Assembly: GCF_006874465.1 (NCBI RefSeq)
Contig: NZ_VIRL01000003.1
Location: 310,001-374,000, forward strand
Length of the DNA: 64,000 nucleotides
Direction of reading: 5' to 3'
Source of the DNA: Microbispora bryophytorum
GTDB lineage: Bacteria > Actinomycetota > Actinomycetes > Streptosporangiales > Streptosporangiaceae
Under the pieces are notes generated by a model, which worked only from the letters and a program-made list of their open reading frames with translations, was not told the DNA's origin and did not search any database. Positions 61,622 to 64,000 of the stretch are shown here, one piece after another (position 1 is the first letter of the stretch; every line of letters starts with the position of its first letter). Position numbers and translations under genes: made by a program.

Positions 61622-62766
61622 GAATCTCGTACCTGCCTTTCGAGTGTGTCCAGGTGGGCGGCGAGGGTCACCAGAGCGGTGTCGTCCCCGGGCGGCGGGC
61701 CGCACAGCAGCGCCAGCACCGGTTCCGGGTCGTGGCCGGTGCGTACGGCCGCGGCGACGGCCACCTCCTCCGCGGTCGCGGTGCGGGGCAGCCCGAGGCG
61801 GGGGGCGAGCCGGTCGGTCGCGGCGGCCCGCAACGCGAGGGCGGCCCGGTCCCTGGCCCGGCGGGACCGGTACAGGCGTCCGCGCCCCTCCACGGTCTCC
61901 GCGGCCCGCACGACCACGGGCAGGCGTTCGATCACGACGGGCCCGAGCCTGCGCCCGCGCCAAAGGGCGGCCAGGGTCACCGCGACGATGAGCTGGAGGA
62001 CCGCCCACCTCACGCCGCCGGGGATGAGGTCGCCGAGCGAGCGGGCCTGCCCGTCCGCCCCTGCGCCGGGGTCGCCCGCCTCGTCCGGATCGTCGGGCTC
62101 GGCGAGCCAGACGAGTTTCGGCCGCGCCCCGGCCAGGTTCAGCGCGAGCGCCGCGTTGCCGTCCTCCGCGAGGCGCAGGTTGGTCATGAACGACGCGTCG
62201 CCCAGCACGGTCACCGTGTGCCCGTCGGCGGTGTAGCGGACCAGGGCGTGCCCGTCGTCGGCCGGATAGCAGCCCGTGGCCCCCGGCGGCCCGGTGAAGG
62301 ACGTTCCGCCGGTGTAGGCGTCGCCTGCCCGCACCGCCTCCCGCAGCGCGCACTGCGGAGCCCGTGACCGGGCGCGCACGGGGCCCTGCCTGCGTACGCC
62401 GGGGGCGAGCACGTCGAGGTGCGGCACGGCGCCGGCCACGAGCCGGTCGCCGGGGGCCTCGGCGATGCGGCGGGCGGCGTCGCGGTTCAGGAAGCTCGCC
62501 TCGGTGACCAGCAGCAGGGTCTGCGGCCCGGCGGCGGCCACCGCCGCGCCGGGCGTCTCGACCCGGACCACCTCCACCCCGTGCGCCTCCAGCAGCCGGG
62601 CGAGTGCGCCGCTGCCGTTCAGCGAGGTGTCGGCGGGATCGAGGGTGCGGCCGCCGGACTGTTCCCCCGTCAGCAGCAGGGGCAGCACCGCCGTGACCAG
62701 CACGAGCACCACCAGCAACGTGACCTGGGCCGCCTGCCGCGCGCGCCCCATCGTCGTGGCGGTCAT
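61618..62766 (-). CDS. DUF4350 domain-containing membrane protein
   Basis: The 382-residue protein has an N-terminal span, an extracytoplasmic domain (about 35-250; LLVTEASFLNRD, TVLGDASFMTN) resembling a degenerate GATase-like fold, a second span near 265 and a basic cytoplasmic tail. Known only as a MoxR-cluster member. Its ATG overlaps the DUF4129 stop by 4 nt and its end overlaps MoxR. Confidence 0.85.
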   Translation of the reverse strand: MTATTMGRARQAAQVTLLVVLVLVTAVLPLLLTGEQSGGRTLDPADTSLNGSGALARLLEAHGVEVVRVETPGAAVAAAGPQTLLLVTEASFLNRDAARRIAEAPGDRLVAGAVPHLDVLAPGVRRQGPVRARSRAPQCALREAVRAGDAYTGGTSFTGPPGATGCYPADDGHALVRYTADGHTVTVLGDASFMTNLRLAEDGNAALALNLAGARPKLVWLAEPDDPDEAGDPGAGADGQARSLGDLIPGGVRWAVLQLIVAVTLAALWRGRRLGPVVIERLPVVVRAAETVEGRGRLYRSRRARDRAALALRAAATDRLAPRLGLPRTATAEEVAVAAAVRTGHDPEPVLALLCGPPPGDDTALVTLAAHLDTLERQVRDS

Positions 62767-63404
62767 GCGGCCGCGCCCGTGCGGGCCGACCGCAGGCGCT
62801 CGTCCAGGGCGGTGAGCGTCAGGTAGCCCTCCCTGGTGCCGCCCGCCCCGCCGTAGGTCACGTCGTCGAACAGGCGTGCCGCCGCGCGCAGGTCCGTCGC
62901 GTGGGGTGGCAGCGCCTGCCCGGCGACCTCGGCGAGCTCCACGGCGGTGCGGCCCGGCATCGGGGTGACGATCGCGCGTTCCTCCAGGTCGCGGGCGATC
63001 GCGCGCAGCCGCTCCTGGATGGCCCCGGCCCAGCCGCCCTCGGTTGCCAGGCGCTCGGCCTCAGCGCGATGCTCGGCGGCCGTCCGCTCACGCTGCCCGA
63101 ACACGGCGCCGCTGTCCGTACGCCGGCCGCCGGAGAAGCGGCGCAGCGCCCATAAGAGCAGCACGGCCAGGACGGCGAGGACGACGGCGATCACGACGAT
63201 CGACCTCACGCCGCCTCCGCCCGTCCCGCCGCCGCTCATGATGTCGCCGAGGAACTGGGAGATCTCCCGCTGCAGCCGGTCGAACAACGGCTCGTGCTGG
63301 TAGCCCGCCCGGGACAGCTCCCGCGCGGCCTCCCGGGCGGCCTGGTCGCGGCCGACGTCGAGCGGCGAGGCGAGCAGCGCCGCCGCCGCCCGTACGGTCG
63401 TCAC
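62763..63404 (-). CDS. DUF4129 domain-containing membrane protein
   Basis: The 213-residue protein has an N-terminal extracytoplasmic helix (about 15-55), one span at 66-87 and a cytoplasmic DUF4129 domain (about 110-205) with the LRAIARDLEERAIVTPMPGRTA segment. GTG 63404 overlaps the upstream stop (GTGA). It is part of the MoxR-DUF58 operon; function is unknown. Confidence 0.85.
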   Translation of the reverse strand: MTTVRAAAALLASPLDVGRDQAAREAARELSRAGYQHEPLFDRLQREISQFLGDIMSGGGTGGGGVRSIVVIAVVLAVLAVLLLWALRRFSGGRRTDSGAVFGQRERTAAEHRAEAERLATEGGWAGAIQERLRAIARDLEERAIVTPMPGRTAVELAEVAGQALPPHATDLRAAARLFDDVTYGGAGGTREGYLTLTALDERLRSARTGAAA

Positions 63405-64000
63405 GCCTGAGGCCCGTATGGCCCGTACGGCGGTCCGGACGGGCCGGACGCTCCGTACGGCCCATACGGCGGAGCCCCCTGATACGGCCCGGACTGCGGC
63501 CCGGACTGCGGCCCGGAGGCCGCCCCCGTCCCGGCGGCGTAGCTCGGGTGCCACAGGTCGTCGACCCCGGCGTGGATCCAGCCCTGCGACTGGTTCTGCG
63601 CCGCCGCCGTCTGCAGCACGAGGTCGAACGCCTCGGCCCGCATCCGCCGGTCGGCGTACAGCAGCCCGGTCACGCCCGCCTGGAAGGGGTAGGTGATCAT
63701 GGAGGCGATGACCTGGCCGACCGCCAGGAGGAGCGCCGCGATCACCATCCCGGCGGTGGTGCCGCTGTTCAGCATGCCGAGGAGCGAGCCGCCGAACGTG
63801 AACGGGATCGCCAGCACGTTGCTGATGATGGCCGCGAGTATGGCGGTGAGCAGCAGAATGCCGAGCACCCGCCAGCTGTCGCCCTTCACCAGCCGCCACG
63901 ACCGGCTCATTGCGTCGGTGACCCCGCGGCCCTCCAGCACGACGGCGGGGGCCGACAGCGACAGGCGCGTGTAGAAGAACAGCAGATAGGAGATGTAGGC
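63401..64000 (-). CDS. Polytopic membrane protein of the MoxR cluster, C-terminal part (cut by window edge)
   Basis: The minus-strand frame is open from the right edge to a stop at 63401 (200 codons). It contains membrane spans, an AMSRSWRLVKGDSWRVLGILLL-like segment (of which the first residues recall the glycerophosphodiester phosphodiesterase membrane domain family) and a Gly/Pro/Tyr-rich tail with GPYGPYG repeats. The start lies beyond the window. It overlaps the DUF4129 gene by 4 nt, so it is the upstream gene of the operon. Confidence 0.7.
   Translation of the reverse strand, partial: AYISYLLFFYTRLSLSAPAVVLEGRGVTDAMSRSWRLVKGDSWRVLGILLLTAILAAIISNVLAIPFTFGGSLLGMLNSGTTAGMVIAALLLAVGQVIASMITYPFQAGVTGLLYADRRMRAEAFDLVLQTAAAQNQSQGWIHAGVDDLWHPSYAAGTGAASGPQSGPQSGPYQGAPPYGPYGASGPSGPPYGPYGPQA

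Noticed and set aside
61622-62353. N-terminal extension of the MoxR protein
   Set aside because: It is an antisense-like, Arg/Gly-rich reading through the DUF4350 gene on the same strand in another frame; the GTGA overlap marks the real start.

Overview
The window is high-GC actinobacterial DNA. Start codons are often GTG or TTG, and stops and starts frequently overlap as ATGA or GTGA. It encodes a WhiB2-type regulator, the coenzyme F420 genes fbiA, fbiB and fbiC, SpoIIM, an ECF42-type sigma factor and a DUF222/HNH protein. The gene content looks like a filamentous member of the Streptosporangiales (Nonomuraea/Streptosporangium/Microbispora-like); that placement is inference. Two blocks follow Mycobacterium tuberculosis gene order as I remember it: LCP protein - NDP-sugar pyrophosphorylase - fbiA/fbiB - whiB2 - metallopeptidase-like - DUF3499 - phosphomannomutase - SIS protein - sahH (Rv3267 to Rv3248c), and DUF4350 - MoxR - DUF58 - SpoIIM - RDD (Rv3691 to Rv3695). 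No rRNA, tRNA, CRISPR array or classical insertion sequence was seen.

Layout. Positions 1-8447 hold a polyol-phosphate envelope locus: a TagF-like membrane protein cut by the window edge, a CDP-ribitol-synthase-like fusion (cytidylyltransferase plus SDR), a CDP-alcohol phosphotransferase with a degenerate nucleotidyltransferase front half, a DUF5941-like membrane protein, then an operon of cytidylyltransferase, glycerol-1-phosphate-dehydrogenase-like enzyme, a second CDP-alcohol phosphotransferase and a GT2 glycosyltransferase, closed by a strong hairpin. Positions 8588-12017 hold a NaChBac-like cation channel, an acetoacetate-decarboxylase-family protein and an ECF42 sigma factor with its DGPF/YCII partner and a matching promoter.

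Positions 12058-30300 hold a surface-glycan region: GT4, acyltransferase-3, LCP ligase (with an apparent frameshift in its N-terminal tail), two GT-C-like membrane proteins, an FtsX-ectodomain-like gene pair, GT2, GT4, a methyltransferase, a flippase-like protein, GT4 and a sugar-nucleotide pyrophosphorylase. A 243-bp palindromic repeat element lies at the end of one GT4 gene. Positions 30300-36714 carry an AlkA-type glycosylase, a small secreted protein and the F420 genes. Positions 36859-47449 carry a proline/glutamine-rich membrane protein, whiB2, a very large GT2/membrane protein with its DUF5719 partner, a metallopeptidase-like protein, DUF3499, phosphomannomutase, a short Trm112-like zinc-ribbon protein and an SIS protein.

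Positions 47484-53812 carry a CDF transporter, the DUF6230/DUF6114 pair, a MerR regulator and two tandem, dissimilar S-adenosylhomocysteine hydrolases. Positions 53835-56985 carry a DUF222/HNH protein with a long acidic insert and an NTF2-like protein. From 57351 to the right edge lies the RDD / SpoIIM / DUF58 / MoxR / DUF4350 / DUF4129 / membrane-protein cluster.

The best candidate for an undescribed system is the polyol-phosphate locus at 1-8447 together with the neighbouring glycan genes. It combines separate CDP-polyol and G1P-type activation routes with two unusual CDP-alcohol phosphotransferases, one of which lacks the fourth conserved aspartate.
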